The position numbers were made by a program, and so were the translations under genes. Shown here piece after piece: positions 11,156 through 20,091 of a stretch of DNA of 64,000 nucleotides; within the stretch, counting starts at the first letter, position 1, and every line of letters starts with the position of its first letter. The notes beneath the pieces are model-generated. The model saw nothing but the letters and a program-made list of their open reading frames with translations, searched no databases and was not told the origin of the DNA. The stretch spans positions 468,001-532,000 of the forward strand of contig NZ_CP081155.1 of the NCBI RefSeq assembly GCF_025141175.1. The letters run 5' to 3'. The stretch is from Jannaschia sp. M317. GTDB taxonomy: Bacteria > Pseudomonadota > Alphaproteobacteria > Rhodobacterales > Rhodobacteraceae.

Positions 11156-12889
11156 ATGCGATTGCTACTCGCCCTTACGCTGGCCGCGTCCCCGGCGCTG
11201 GCCCAGACCGCGACCGATGCCGTGGCACCCGAGGCCGCGTCCGGTCTGGCCCCCGAGGTCGTGGCCCCCGTCACCGCGCAGACCTGGATGGTCGCCGCCG
11301 CCAACCCGCTGGCCGCAGAGGCGGGCGCGCGCGTCCTGCGCGAGGGCGGGTCGGCCGCCGATGCCATGGTCGCGGTGCAGGCCGTTCTGGGCCTGGTAGA
11401 GCCGCAGTCCTCGGGCCTGGGTGGCGGCGCCTTCCTGGTCTGGTACGACGCCGAGAGCGGCGAGATCACGACGCTCGACGGTCGCGAGACGGCCCCCATG
11501 ACCGCCACCCCCCTGCTGTTCCAGAAGGACGGAGAGCCGATGGGCTTCTGGGATGCGGTCGTGGGCGGGCTGTCGGTCGGCACGCCGGGCACGCCCGCCC
11601 TGATGGAGGCGGCGCACCGCCGCTGGGGCACCGCCAACTGGGGCAGCCTGTTCGACGAGGCCATCGCCCACGCCGAGGACGGTTTCGCCGTCTCGCCGCG
11701 CCTGGCGACTCTGGTCGCGGGCGATATGGACCGGCTGACGGTCGCCCCGGCGACGGCCGCCTACTTCTATCCCGGCGGCACCGCGATCGCCGAGGGCAGC
11801 ACCCTGACCAACCCCGCCTATGCCGCGACCCTGCGGGCGCTGGCCGCCGAGGGGGCCGCCGCCTTCTATGGCGGAGAGATCGCCGAGGGCATCGTCGGCG
11901 CGGTGCGTGGCGCGGCGCAGCCCGGCCAGTTGTCGATGCAGGATCTGGCGGCCTACGAGGTGATCGAGCGGCCCGCGGTCTGCGCCGACTATCGCGGGGC
12001 CGAAGTCTGCGGCATGGGGCCGCCATCGTCGGGCGCGCTGACGGTCGGGCAGATCCTGGGGATGATCGAACGCTATGACATCGCCGCCATGGGACCGGAT
12101 TCGGCGGAGGCCTGGCGGATCATCGGCGACGCCTCGCGCCTCGCCTTCGCGGACCGGGGCCGCTACATGGCCGACAGCGATTTCGTGCCGGTCCCGACCA
12201 AGGGCCTGGTCGATCCGGCCTATCTGGCGGACCGTGCGCAGCTGCTGTCCGGAGACGACGCCCTGCCGGAGGTCGCACCCGGTTCACCGCCCTGGGATCA
12301 CGCCATGCTGCTGGCCGACGACCAGAGCATCGAACTGCCGTCCACGTCCCACATCTCTATCGTGGATGCGGCGGGCAATGCCCTGTCGATGACGACGACG
12401 ATCGAGAACGGCTTCGGCTCGCGGGTGATGGCACCCGGTGGATTCCTACTGAACAATGAGCTGACGGATTTCTCGTTCCGGTCGCACAGCGACGGCGTTC
12501 CCATCGCCAACCGGGTGGAGCCGGGCAAGCGGCCCCGGTCGTCGATGGCCCCCACCATCGTGATGCGCGACGGCGCGCCGGTTCTGGTCGTCGGATCGCC
12601 GGGCGGGTCGCGGATCATCGGCTATGTGGCCAAGACCATCGTGGCCCACATGGATTGGGGCATGGACGCGCAACAGGCCGTGGCCCTGCCGCATCTGGTC
12701 AACCGGTTCGGCACCTATGACCTGGAGGAAGGGACCGCCGCCGAGGGTCTGGGCATTGCCCTGACCGAGATGGGGTTCGAAACCAGCGTGCGTGGCCTGA
12801 CGTCGGGTCTGCATGTCATCGCGGTCGGACCCGACGGGTTGTCGGGCGGGGCCGATCCGCGACGGGAAGGTGTCGCCATCGGAGAGTGA
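11156..12889 (+). CDS. ggt: Gamma-glutamyltransferase
   Basis: 577-residue N-terminal-nucleophile hydrolase precursor. A signal peptide (about 17 residues, ending ALA) exports it to the periplasm, where it cleaves itself and transfers or hydrolyses the gamma-glutamyl group of glutathione. The nucleophile is Thr397 in the TSHISIVD segment, which becomes the first residue of the small subunit. The large-subunit landmarks GGSAADA, SSGLGGGAF and DGRETAP are intact, as is SSMAPTIV and GSPGGSRI in the small subunit. Start 11156 has AGGAGGAG a few bases upstream. Confidence 0.96.
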   Translation: MRLLLALTLAASPALAQTATDAVAPEAASGLAPEVVAPVTAQTWMVAAANPLAAEAGARVLREGGSAADAMVAVQAVLGLVEPQSSGLGGGAFLVWYDAESGEITTLDGRETAPMTATPLLFQKDGEPMGFWDAVVGGLSVGTPGTPALMEAAHRRWGTANWGSLFDEAIAHAEDGFAVSPRLATLVAGDMDRLTVAPATAAYFYPGGTAIAEGSTLTNPAYAATLRALAAEGAAAFYGGEIAEGIVGAVRGAAQPGQLSMQDLAAYEVIERPAVCADYRGAEVCGMGPPSSGALTVGQILGMIERYDIAAMGPDSAEAWRIIGDASRLAFADRGRYMADSDFVPVPTKGLVDPAYLADRAQLLSGDDALPEVAPGSPPWDHAMLLADDQSIELPSTSHISIVDAAGNALSMTTTIENGFGSRVMAPGGFLLNNELTDFSFRSHSDGVPIANRVEPGKRPRSSMAPTIVMRDGAPVLVVGSPGGSRIIGYVAKTIVAHMDWGMDAQQAVALPHLVNRFGTYDLEEGTAAEGLGIALTEMGFETSVRGLTSGLHVIAVGPDGLSGGADPRREGVAIGE

Positions 12890-12896
12890 CCGGCCA

Positions 12897-12914
12897 GCGG
12901 GGGCCAACCCCCGC
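12897..12914. terminator. GC-rich hairpin between convergent genes
   Basis: GCGGGGG-CCAA-CCCCCGC is a perfect 7-bp stem with a four-base loop, between the convergent ends of ggt and a small secreted-protein gene. The bases that follow on the plus strand (a C run, then GGCATATTTCCGAAAC) resemble a repeated inter-operon element I recall from Rhodobacteraceae genomes, usually found at gene ends. There is no classical T tract. Confidence 0.5.
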
Positions 12915-12946
12915 ACCCCCGGCATATTTCCGAAACAAGGAAGGGA

Positions 12947-13423
12947 TCAGGGGGCCGTGCAGTCCCCGCCCTGAAGACAGGCCAGAGCCTGGGTCTTGAC
13001 CTCGGGCGTGGCGGCAAAGGCGAACTGGCCGCAGGGGCCGGCGGTCAGGACATGGCCGTCGGCCCGTCGCTCCAGAAACAACAGCGTCTCACCACGCGGC
13101 AGCCCGCCACACCAGGGCCCGAGGCAGCCGACCTCGACCGCCACATCGAACAGCCTGTAGACGTTGAAACCGGTCCCGCTGGCCAGCACCCCTTCGAACC
13201 GGGTCCGCAGGACATGGCCTTGCCGTTGGTTCGGATCGGTCGGATCCGGCGGCGCGGCCTCTCCGGGGAGGGGGGTCAGCATGCCGACGGCCAGGACATA
13301 GGTGGCAGGGCTGTCTTGTGCCACGGCAAAGCTGCGCTGCACCGTTGGGGCCAGACAGGACAGGGCCAGCGCAGGGCCGGCAACAAGGATGACAAGACCA
13401 GCGGCAAGCAGGGTGCGGATCAT
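12947..13423 (-). CDS. Hypothetical secreted cysteine-containing protein
   Basis: 158 residues with a signal peptide (first 20 residues, ending ALA). The mature part has eight cysteines, an SCLAPT start and a GCLGPWCGG segment. The cysteine content and export suggest a disulfide-bonded periplasmic protein. I do not recognise a family, although the layout resembles small tissue-inhibitor-like NTR folds in only the most general way. It lies downstream of rppH on the same strand with 68 bp between. Confidence 0.7.
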   Translation of the reverse strand: MIRTLLAAGLVILVAGPALALSCLAPTVQRSFAVAQDSPATYVLAVGMLTPLPGEAAPPDPTDPNQRQGHVLRTRFEGVLASGTGFNVYRLFDVAVEVGCLGPWCGGLPRGETLLFLERRADGHVLTAGPCGQFAFAATPEVKTQALACLQGGDCTAP

Positions 13424-13491
13424 TTTAGGGCCTCCGGGACGGGTGATGCCCCGGTTTGGCGTCGCGGGCGCGCGCTAGGCAATAACCGGGA

Positions 13492-13968
13492 TCAAAGCAG
13501 GTCGAAACGGCCCAGAACCTTGGCGTAGATGTCGCGCTTGAACGGCACGATAGAGGCCAGAACATCCGGCCCCGGCATCCAGCACCAGCGAGAGAATTCG
13601 CGCACATGGTGATCCAGATCGACCGCGTCATCGGGTCCATCATACCTCATGCGATACCAGTGCTGCGTCTGACCGCGATAGCGCCCCTTCCACATCTTGG
13701 GTACGATGTCAGGGGGCAGGTCGTAGGGCAGCGGGTCGTCGATCCGGTCCAGCAGGGTGACGGCGCTTGCAGGCAGGCCGGTTTCCTCGGTCAGCTCGCG
13801 GTAGGCGGCAGCTTCGGGGGGCTCCCCCTTGTCGATGCCGCCCTGGGGCATCTGCCAGGCACCGGGACGGTCCAGCCGTTCCCCCACCCAGATCAACCCG
13901 GCGGGGTTGGTCAGGCAGACGCCCGCGCAGGGACGATAGGGCAGCTTGGCGATATCTTCGGGGGTCAT
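13492..13968 (-). CDS. rppH: RNA pyrophosphohydrolase
   Basis: 158-residue Nudix hydrolase. The Nudix box GGIDKG-E...REL-TEE-TGL is complete, starting near residue 42, and WQMPQGGID and the late YRGQTQHWY segment are diagnostic of RppH. It removes pyrophosphate from the 5' end of mRNA and so starts RNase E-dependent decay. The start at 13968 (MTPEDIAKLPYRP) is chosen from family length; a longer frame overlaps ctpA. It is the last gene of the gpmI-envC-ctpA-rppH run. Confidence 0.93.
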   Translation of the reverse strand: MTPEDIAKLPYRPCAGVCLTNPAGLIWVGERLDRPGAWQMPQGGIDKGEPPEAAAYRELTEETGLPASAVTLLDRIDDPLPYDLPPDIVPKMWKGRYRGQTQHWYRMRYDGPDDAVDLDHHVREFSRWCWMPGPDVLASIVPFKRDIYAKVLGRFDLL

Positions 13969-14002
13969 GGGCGTCAAAGGGGGCCTGATGGCCCCCCTCC
14001 TG

Positions 14003-15343
14003 TCATTCTGCGGCGACGTCGATGGCCGACAGGCCTTTGAGGATGTCGATGGCATAGGCCAGTTGATAATCCTCGTCGCGCAACTCGGCGGCCTTTACGG
14101 CGGCTTCCTGTTCCTTGCGCACCTGTTCCTGCTGATCTTCGGTCAGGCTGTCGTTCGACAACGACCCGCGCAGCGAGGATTCAGACCGGCGGGGCCGGGC
14201 GTTGGTTTCTTCTTCTTCGCCCTCGACGGCGGGGCGGCGGGGCGGCTGCACCACGACAATATCGGGCGAGATGCCAAGCGCCTGGATCGAGCGCCCCGAC
14301 GGCGTGTAATAGCGCGACGTGGTCAGGCGGATCGCGCCATCCCCCTGCAACGGCATGATCGTCTGGACGGAGCCCTTGCCGAAGCTCTTGGTGCCGACAA
14401 CCACCGCGCGGCGGTGATCCTGCAAGGCACCTGCCACGATCTCGGAGGCGGAGGCGGAGCCGCCGTTGATCAGAACCACCATCGGCAGCCCCTCGATCAC
14501 GTCGCCGGCGCGCGCCGCGAACCGGTCACCGTCGGACGCTTCGCGACCACGGGTCGACACGATCTCTCCCTGCTCCAGGAAGGCATCGGCCAGGTCGACG
14601 CCCGCATTCAGCAACCCGCCGGGGTTGTTGCGCAGGTCCAGGACGATACCGTTGATCGCCTCCAGCCCGCCGGCCTCTTCCAGTGCGGTTTCCAGACCGG
14701 AAAGGACATTGGGCATCGTCTGGTCATTGAAGGTCGAGACGCGCACCACGACGCTGTCGCCTTCCTGACGGACGCGCGCGGCCGTCAGCTTGATGGTATC
14801 GCGGGTGATGGTGATGTCGATCGGCTCTTCCAGGCCTTCGCGCACGATGGTCACGACGATGTCGGACCCGATCGGGCCGCGCATCAGTTCGACGGCCTCT
14901 TCCAGGGTCAGACCCAAAAGGTTCTCGCCGTCGACTGCGGTGATGAAATCCCCCGCCTCGACGCCCGCCTCGAAGGCCGGGGTGCCGTCCATCGGGGTGA
15001 TGACCTTGACGTAGCCCTCTTCCTGCGTGACCTCGATGCCGAGACCGCCGAATTCACCCCGCGTATCGACCTGCATGTCCTGAAAATCGCGCGGCGGCAG
15101 GAACGACGAATGCGGGTCGAGCGAGGTCAGCATGCCGTTGATCGCGGCCTCGATCAGATCGCCTTCGTCCACGTCCTCGACGTATTGATTGCGAATGCGC
15201 TCGAACACGATGCCGAACAGGTCGAGCTGCTCATAGACGTTGGCCTCGTTGCTTTCCTGCGCCAACAGGGGGCCTGCTATCTGCGTGGTGGCCAGGATGC
15301 CTGCGACGACGCCACCGACAGCGGCCATTGCGAATTTCTTCAT
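14003..15343 (-). CDS. ctpA: S41 family carboxyl-terminal processing protease (CtpA)
   Basis: 446 residues. After a signal anchor (about 1-29) comes a helical region, a PDZ domain (about 95-175) and the tail-specific protease domain. The catalytic Ser lies in GGSASASE (about 298) and the general base Lys in SFGKGSVQ (Lys323). The extreme C-terminus is charged and probably coiled-coil. In Gram-negative bacteria this type cleaves periplasmic proteins, including peptidoglycan hydrolases. The envC-like gene ends nine bases upstream, consistent with a functional link between an amidase activator and a protease. Confidence 0.94.
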   Translation of the reverse strand: MKKFAMAAVGGVVAGILATTQIAGPLLAQESNEANVYEQLDLFGIVFERIRNQYVEDVDEGDLIEAAINGMLTSLDPHSSFLPPRDFQDMQVDTRGEFGGLGIEVTQEEGYVKVITPMDGTPAFEAGVEAGDFITAVDGENLLGLTLEEAVELMRGPIGSDIVVTIVREGLEEPIDITITRDTIKLTAARVRQEGDSVVVRVSTFNDQTMPNVLSGLETALEEAGGLEAINGIVLDLRNNPGGLLNAGVDLADAFLEQGEIVSTRGREASDGDRFAARAGDVIEGLPMVVLINGGSASASEIVAGALQDHRRAVVVGTKSFGKGSVQTIMPLQGDGAIRLTTSRYYTPSGRSIQALGISPDIVVVQPPRRPAVEGEEEETNARPRRSESSLRGSLSNDSLTEDQQEQVRKEQEAAVKAAELRDEDYQLAYAIDILKGLSAIDVAAE

Positions 15344-15352
15344 GACGTTTCC

Positions 15353-16453
15353 CTACTCCTCGGCGAACCACACAGCCGGGTCCACGGGCCTTCCGGCCTC
15401 TCTGACTTCCACATAAAGCGTTTCCGTGCGCGATGTTCCACCACCTGCGGCTGCCTGGCGCAGAAAATCGGTGGCATTTGGCGACGTCCCGCCCATCAGG
15501 CCCAGCGGCGCACCCGCCACCAGGATCTGTCCTGCCTGAGCGTAGAGCGCATCCAGACCGGCGAAAACCATCATCGCGCCTGGGCGCGGCTCCAACAGGA
15601 TAACATTTCCGTAATCGAGCAGCGGGCCGCCATAGCGCACCGTCCCGGCGGCTGGGGCGGTGACGATGGCCCCCGGCGCGGTGGCCAGCACAAGCCCGGG
15701 GCGCGCGATGCCCGCCGCGTCCGGCTGATTGAACCGCCGCAGCACGGTGCCGCCCACCGGCAGCGGCAGCGGCAGGTCCAGAACCGCCTGGCCCGGCGCA
15801 GTGGGCAATTGACCCAGGCCGTCGGCAAAGGCCTCCAGCGTGTCGACCCGGTTGAGCAAGTCGGCAAGCTGCGCGCTGTCCTCCGCCAGACGGCGCGGCA
15901 GATCGGTCCGGTCGGCGATTGCCTCCGACAGGGCGATGCGGGCGACCTGAACCCCGTCCAGCCCGGCGCGCAGGCTGTCGGCGGCGGCCTCCTCCAGCAG
16001 GCGCAGCTCCTGCAGATCCGTCAGGGCGAACCGCAGGCTGTCGGCCTCGGCCTGCAGTCCGGGCGCGACCTGCGCCAGCATCATCGACGACCGCGCCGTG
16101 CCCAAAGCCCCCGAGGGATGCAGCAGCAAAAGCGGCGTGGGTGCCCGTTCCATGTTGCTGAGCACGCCCAGAAGGCGCGCGATTTCTTCTTCGCGGGCGT
16201 CCAGATCGGCGGACAGGGCACGTTCGCGGATCGTCACCTGTCGCAGCCCGTCGCGCAGCGCAGCGAGCCCCTCCTCGTAGGCGCGCACGACCGCGGTCAG
16301 CGCCGAGACGCGGTCCCGCGCGCTTTGCGCGGTGTCGAGTTGTTCCGCCGCATCCGACAACAGGGTCGCGGCACGGCGCGCGGTCTCTCCGGCGTCTTGT
16401 GCGGGGGCTATCCCCACCAGGAGCGCCCAGAAAAGAACCGCCCGCCAGATCAT
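15353..16453 (-). CDS. envC: EnvC-like murein hydrolase activator with degenerate LytM domain
   Basis: 366 residues: signal peptide (about 18), a long coiled coil (about 20-230, Ala/Arg/Glu/Leu heptads), then a LytM/M23 fold (about 235-365). The zinc ligands are missing. The usual HRGID is RPGLV, and the later YAHL is FAGL, so it should not hydrolyse peptidoglycan itself but activate an amidase, as EnvC does for AmiA/B. It overlaps gpmI by ATGA and is followed by ctpA. The gene symbol follows the role of the family; sequence identity to E. coli EnvC cannot be stated. Confidence 0.85.
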   Translation of the reverse strand: MIWRAVLFWALLVGIAPAQDAGETARRAATLLSDAAEQLDTAQSARDRVSALTAVVRAYEEGLAALRDGLRQVTIRERALSADLDAREEEIARLLGVLSNMERAPTPLLLLHPSGALGTARSSMMLAQVAPGLQAEADSLRFALTDLQELRLLEEAAADSLRAGLDGVQVARIALSEAIADRTDLPRRLAEDSAQLADLLNRVDTLEAFADGLGQLPTAPGQAVLDLPLPLPVGGTVLRRFNQPDAAGIARPGLVLATAPGAIVTAPAAGTVRYGGPLLDYGNVILLEPRPGAMMVFAGLDALYAQAGQILVAGAPLGLMGGTSPNATDFLRQAAAGGGTSRTETLYVEVREAGRPVDPAVWFAEE

Positions 16454-17961
16454 GCGATCAGCGTCTCGCCCGTCATTTCCACGGGCTTTTCGATCCCCAT
16501 CAGCTGCAGGATGGTCGGGGCCAGATCGGCCAGCCGCCCGTCACGCAGCGACGCGCCTTCGGGCCCCCCATAGAGGATCACAGGAACCGGATTGAGGGTA
16601 TGGGCGGTATGCGCCTTGCCGGTATCCGGGTTGATCATCGTTTCGCAATTGCCGTGATCGGCGCAGACCACCATGGCCGCGTCCTTGCCGTTCAATGCGT
16701 TCAGAACCGCGCCCAGTCCGGCATCCACCGCCTCGCAGGCGGCGGTCGCCGCCTTCAGGTCGCCGGTGTGACCGACCATGTCGGGGTTGGCGAAGTTTAC
16801 CACGATCAGGTCATAGCCCTTTTCGATGGCGGCAACGAAATGCTCCGTCACCTCCGGGGCGGACATTTCCGGTTGCAGATCGTAGGTCGCGACGTCGGGT
16901 GATTTCGGCATGAAGCGGTCTTCGCCCGGCTCCGGCTCTTCCTTGCCACCGTTCAGAAAGAAGGTGACGTGGGGGTATTTCTCGGTCTCGGCCAGATGGA
17001 ACTGGGTCTTGCCCTGTTCCGCCACCCAATGCCCCAGGGTGTTGTCCACTGTTTTCTTGGGAAACACCGTCGTCATGAAGGCATCGTGCCGGGTCGAATA
17101 ATCCACCATTCCCAACATGTGCAGGGCCGGGCGATCCTTGGTGTCGAACCCGTCGAAGCCGGGCTCGGCCAGGGCGGACAGGATTTCCCGCGCACGGTCG
17201 GCGCGGAAGTTCAGACAGAAAACGCCGTCGCCGTCGTTCATCCCTTCGTAGTCGCCGATGACAGTCGGCTGAATGAATTCATCGTTCTCGTCGCGCGCGC
17301 GCGCGGCCTCAACGGCGGCCTCGGGGGTGTCCACATGTTCCCCTTCGCCCCAGACCATTCCGGCCCAGGCGCGTTGCACCCGATCCCAGCGGTTGTCACG
17401 GTCCATGGCAAAATAGCGCCCCGTTACCGTGCCCACGCGCACGCCGTCCGGCAGGTCGGCCATCAGCGTCTCGATATATCCCTCGGCAGAGCGGGGCGCG
17501 ACGTCGCGCCCGTCGGTCACCGCATGCAAGACGACAGGCACGCCCGCAGCGGCGACGGCACGGCAGGCCGCCAGGACATGGGTGATGTGCCCATGGACAC
17601 CGCCGTCCGAGACGACACCGATCAGATGCGCCGTGGTGCCGGTGTCGCGCAACGTCGCGATCCAGTCGGTCAACGCCGGTTCATCCTTGAAGCTGTCGGT
17701 CGCGACCGCGTGGTCGATCAGGCCCAGGTCCATGCGCACGACCCGGCCTGCACCGATGTTCATGTGGCCGACCTCGGAATTGCCCATCTGCCCCTCGGGC
17801 AGGCCCACGTCGGGGCCATAGGTGACAAGCGTCGCATTCGGACATTCGGCCATGAGCCGGTCGAAATTCGGTGTGTTCGCGCAATCCGGGGCGGATTGTT
17901 CCGGTCGGTCGGAAATGCCCCAACCGTCGAGAATGCACAGGATGACGGGTTTCTTCTGCAT
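16450..17961 (-). CDS. gpmI: 2,3-bisphosphoglycerate-independent phosphoglycerate mutase
   Basis: 503 residues, normal for the manganese-dependent iPGM, which interconverts 3- and 2-phosphoglycerate in glycolysis. The alkaline-phosphatase-like motifs are present: LCILDGWG at the N-terminus, NSEVGHMNIGAGR with the phosphoserine nucleophile (near residue 62), VSDGGVHGH, NFRADRAR, ADHGNCE and the C-terminal HTAH. The 3' end overlaps the start of envC by four bases. Confidence 0.97.
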   Translation of the reverse strand: MQKKPVILCILDGWGISDRPEQSAPDCANTPNFDRLMAECPNATLVTYGPDVGLPEGQMGNSEVGHMNIGAGRVVRMDLGLIDHAVATDSFKDEPALTDWIATLRDTGTTAHLIGVVSDGGVHGHITHVLAACRAVAAAGVPVVLHAVTDGRDVAPRSAEGYIETLMADLPDGVRVGTVTGRYFAMDRDNRWDRVQRAWAGMVWGEGEHVDTPEAAVEAARARDENDEFIQPTVIGDYEGMNDGDGVFCLNFRADRAREILSALAEPGFDGFDTKDRPALHMLGMVDYSTRHDAFMTTVFPKKTVDNTLGHWVAEQGKTQFHLAETEKYPHVTFFLNGGKEEPEPGEDRFMPKSPDVATYDLQPEMSAPEVTEHFVAAIEKGYDLIVVNFANPDMVGHTGDLKAATAACEAVDAGLGAVLNALNGKDAAMVVCADHGNCETMINPDTGKAHTAHTLNPVPVILYGGPEGASLRDGRLADLAPTILQLMGIEKPVEMTGETLIA

Positions 17962-18000
17962 GGGACCTCCGGTCGCTGTCGGGCTGCTTTTACGGCGCAG

Positions 18001-18459
18001 TCACGCGCGATGGTAGGGGGTGCCGGCCAGGATGCTGGCCGCGCGGTAGAGTTGTTCGGCCACCATGACCCGCACCAACATATGCGGCCAGACCATCGCG
18101 CCAAAACTGATGGCCAGATCGGCGCGGTCGCGCAGCCCCTGTGACAGACCATCGGCCCCGCCGATGACAAAGGCCACGTCCCGCGCCTGATCGCGCCAAT
18201 CACCAATCCGCTGGGCCAGTTGCGGAGAGGTCAGGGTCGCGCCCCGTTCGTCCAGGATGATGACGGCGGCACCGTCGGGCAAGGCGCGGTCGATTGCTTC
18301 GGCCTCGGTCAGGGATCCGCGCGCCTCGACTTCCTGCACGCTCAGGGGCGGCAAGCCCAGGCCGCGTCCGGTCTTGGCGAAACGATCAAGGTAGTCGTCG
18401 ACAAGCGCCTTTTCCGGCCCCTTGCGAAGCCGGCCAACGGCCACCAGCGTCAGCTTCAT
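18001..18459 (-). CDS. rlmH: 23S rRNA pseudouridine1915 N3-methyltransferase
   Basis: 152-residue SPOUT-class methyltransferase that modifies helix 69 of 23S rRNA. The knot is visible in VAFVIGGADGLS (near residue 100) and SFGAMVWPHMLVRVMVAEQLYRA with the C-terminal YHRA. It starts directly after the RsfS stop codon (TGA immediately followed by ATG), so the two genes are translated together, as in many bacteria. Confidence 0.96.
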   Translation of the reverse strand: MKLTLVAVGRLRKGPEKALVDDYLDRFAKTGRGLGLPPLSVQEVEARGSLTEAEAIDRALPDGAAVIILDERGATLTSPQLAQRIGDWRDQARDVAFVIGGADGLSQGLRDRADLAISFGAMVWPHMLVRVMVAEQLYRAASILAGTPYHRA

Positions 18460-18864
18460 TCAGTTGGGGCGGGGGGCCGCGTCGGACGGGTCCTGCCACA
18501 TCTTTTCAAGCTGATAGAATTCCCGCACTTCGGGGCGGAAGATATGCACGATGACGTCGCCCGCATCCAAGAGAACCCAGTCGCCCTGGCCCTTGCCCTC
18601 GGTCCGGGCGGCACGGCCCAGGACACCCTTGAGGCGTTCGGACAGCTTTTCGGAGATCGCCGCGACCTGGCGCGACGACCGACCCGAACAGACGACCATC
18701 CAGTCGGCCACCGAGGATTTGCCGCGCAGGTCGATCTGCACGACGTCTTCGGCTTTGTCGTCGTCAAGGGATTTCAGGATGAGCGCGAGGATCTCGTCGC
18801 TCCGGTCGGCGCCTTGGCGCCCTGTGGTGGCGGCGGACTGGGCCGCGATGGTGTCGGCAGACAG
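18460..18864 (-). CDS. rsfS: Ribosome silencing factor
   Basis: RsfS (formerly DUF143/YbeB) binds ribosomal protein uL14 and blocks subunit joining in poor nutrients. The conserved core DDDKAEDVVQIDLRGKSSVADWM and the C-terminal DWVLLDAGDVIVHIF are intact. The best start is a CTG at 18864, giving 134 residues, because GGAGG (18877-18873) sits eight bases upstream and no ATG or GTG is so placed. A TTG at 18882 and a GTG at 18906 are alternatives. The coordinates of the N-terminus are therefore uncertain. rlmH follows directly. Confidence 0.9.
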   Translation of the reverse strand: MSADTIAAQSAATTGRQGADRSDEILALILKSLDDDKAEDVVQIDLRGKSSVADWMVVCSGRSSRQVAAISEKLSERLKGVLGRAARTEGKGQGDWVLLDAGDVIVHIFRPEVREFYQLEKMWQDPSDAAPRPN

Positions 18865-19307
18865 TGTCTGTTCCTCCGTCAAGGGGATAGCCCGCCACGT
18901 GCGGACCAATGGGATCAGGTTACCATCGGAGCTATCCTCGGGCAACGTTTCACAGCGCACATGGGGATTCCCGCCGACGGGGTCAATGCCGGGAACGGGT
19001 CAGCATCGTCGCAGGGGCACGACAGGCGCGCCTCGGGCAAGTCGCGCGCCGCACCATGTCGCAGGCCCGGCAGCATCAAGACGACACCGCCTGACCGGAC
19101 GCCCGTCCCGCTGCCAGGCCCCGCAATGACAGACTGACACAACGCGTTTCCGACCGGAAGGCCGCGGAAGGTCAGGCCGACCGCGACCCGATCCGTTTGC
19201 GACATAGGTCCGGCTGTTCGACCCCTTTGCGGGGCGCAGTCCGACAGCAACGACCGGCGTCACGAACATGATGGGGCAAATATGTCGCCCGGCTGTCGGT
19301 GGCGATC
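18865..19307. other. 443-bp intergenic region without a recognisable gene
   Basis: Between the rsfS start and the 3' end of the MCP-like gene. Short open frames on both strands here have no family features, no ribosome site and no consistent codon pattern. It must contain the promoter for the rsfS operon, but I see no confident -35/-10 pair and no T-tailed hairpin after the MCP-like gene. Confidence 0.5.
18873..18877 (-). promoter_or_regulatory. Ribosome binding site that favours a CTG start for rsfS
   Basis: GGAGG on the minus strand, eight bases upstream of the in-frame CTG at 18864. The spacing is optimal for that codon, whereas it lies downstream of or overlaps the alternative TTG/GTG starts. 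Confidence 0.45.
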
Positions 19308-20057
19308 TTAAAACATGCGGAGATGAACCATGATCTCCTCCACGCTCTCGCCCATGCCTGCGCTGGCCTGTTCGGTCTGCTCGGCCAGGGCCTTGATCTC
19401 TTCTGCGATGACACCGAAGGCGCGGCCATGGTCACCCGCGCGCGCGGCTTCGACGCGGGCGTTGAGCGAGATAAGCCGGACCGTCCGCGCGATTTCCTCG
19501 ATCGTGGCACGTGACGCGGTGGCGCGATCCCGTGCCTTGCCGGCCCTACGAAAGAGAACAAGGCGGACCTCATCGCGGGCCCGTCTCAGGCGATCCTCCA
19601 GGTCGAGGACCGCGGGATGAAACGGATCGTAGAGCGTCAGGCCGATCCGGTCGAAATCCGAACCATCGAGGCGACCGGCCTGCGCCCGCGCCAACACGTC
19701 GGCCACGACATCCATGAACACCCGCACCCCTTCGATGGTCTTGTGGTCATCGGCCTCGGCACGGTCCAGAACGTCCGGCACCACGGGATTCAACGTGTCC
19801 AAGGTGCGAAACGTCCCGAGGATATCGTTAATCGACCGGAGCCCCCGAAGCGCATCCTCCATCGCCCAGACCGCGCGTTCCTTGAGCAAGGGATCGCGGG
19901 TGACCAACCGCCCGCCGACCGTATTCGACACCCTGATCGCATGAACCCGCAACAGGAGCGGCAGCCCCGTCGTCGCATTGAGCGCCGCCGAGGCATTGCC
20001 CTCGCCGAACAGTTCGTCGGGCATGTGGGAATGAAAGTAAGGCGGGGTCCTGGCCAT
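19308..20057 (-). CDS. Soluble methyl-accepting chemotaxis-type signalling protein (short)
   Basis: 249 residues with no membrane segment. About the last 80 residues match the signalling hairpin of chemoreceptors: [34 protein letters not shown] corresponds to the conserved LLALNAAIEAARAGE-GRGFAVVADEV region that contacts CheA and CheW. The N-terminal 150 residues are helical with no recognised sensor domain. The hairpin is incomplete compared with full receptors (the descending arm is truncated), so it may be a cytoplasmic accessory receptor or a degenerate remnant. Start could be at 20057 or 12 codons in (MPDELF). Confidence 0.75.
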   Translation of the reverse strand: MARTPPYFHSHMPDELFGEGNASAALNATTGLPLLLRVHAIRVSNTVGGRLVTRDPLLKERAVWAMEDALRGLRSINDILGTFRTLDTLNPVVPDVLDRAEADDHKTIEGVRVFMDVVADVLARAQAGRLDGSDFDRIGLTLYDPFHPAVLDLEDRLRRARDEVRLVLFRRAGKARDRATASRATIEEIARTVRLISLNARVEAARAGDHGRAFGVIAEEIKALAEQTEQASAGMGESVEEIMVHLRMF

Positions 20058-20091
20058 GCCCGAGCGCTACCAAGACAGCGTGAAAAATCCC

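Noticed and set aside
14003..16573. Plus-strand 875-codon frame opposite the ctpA-envC region
   Set aside because: No start signal or domain; purely the complement of two coding genes.
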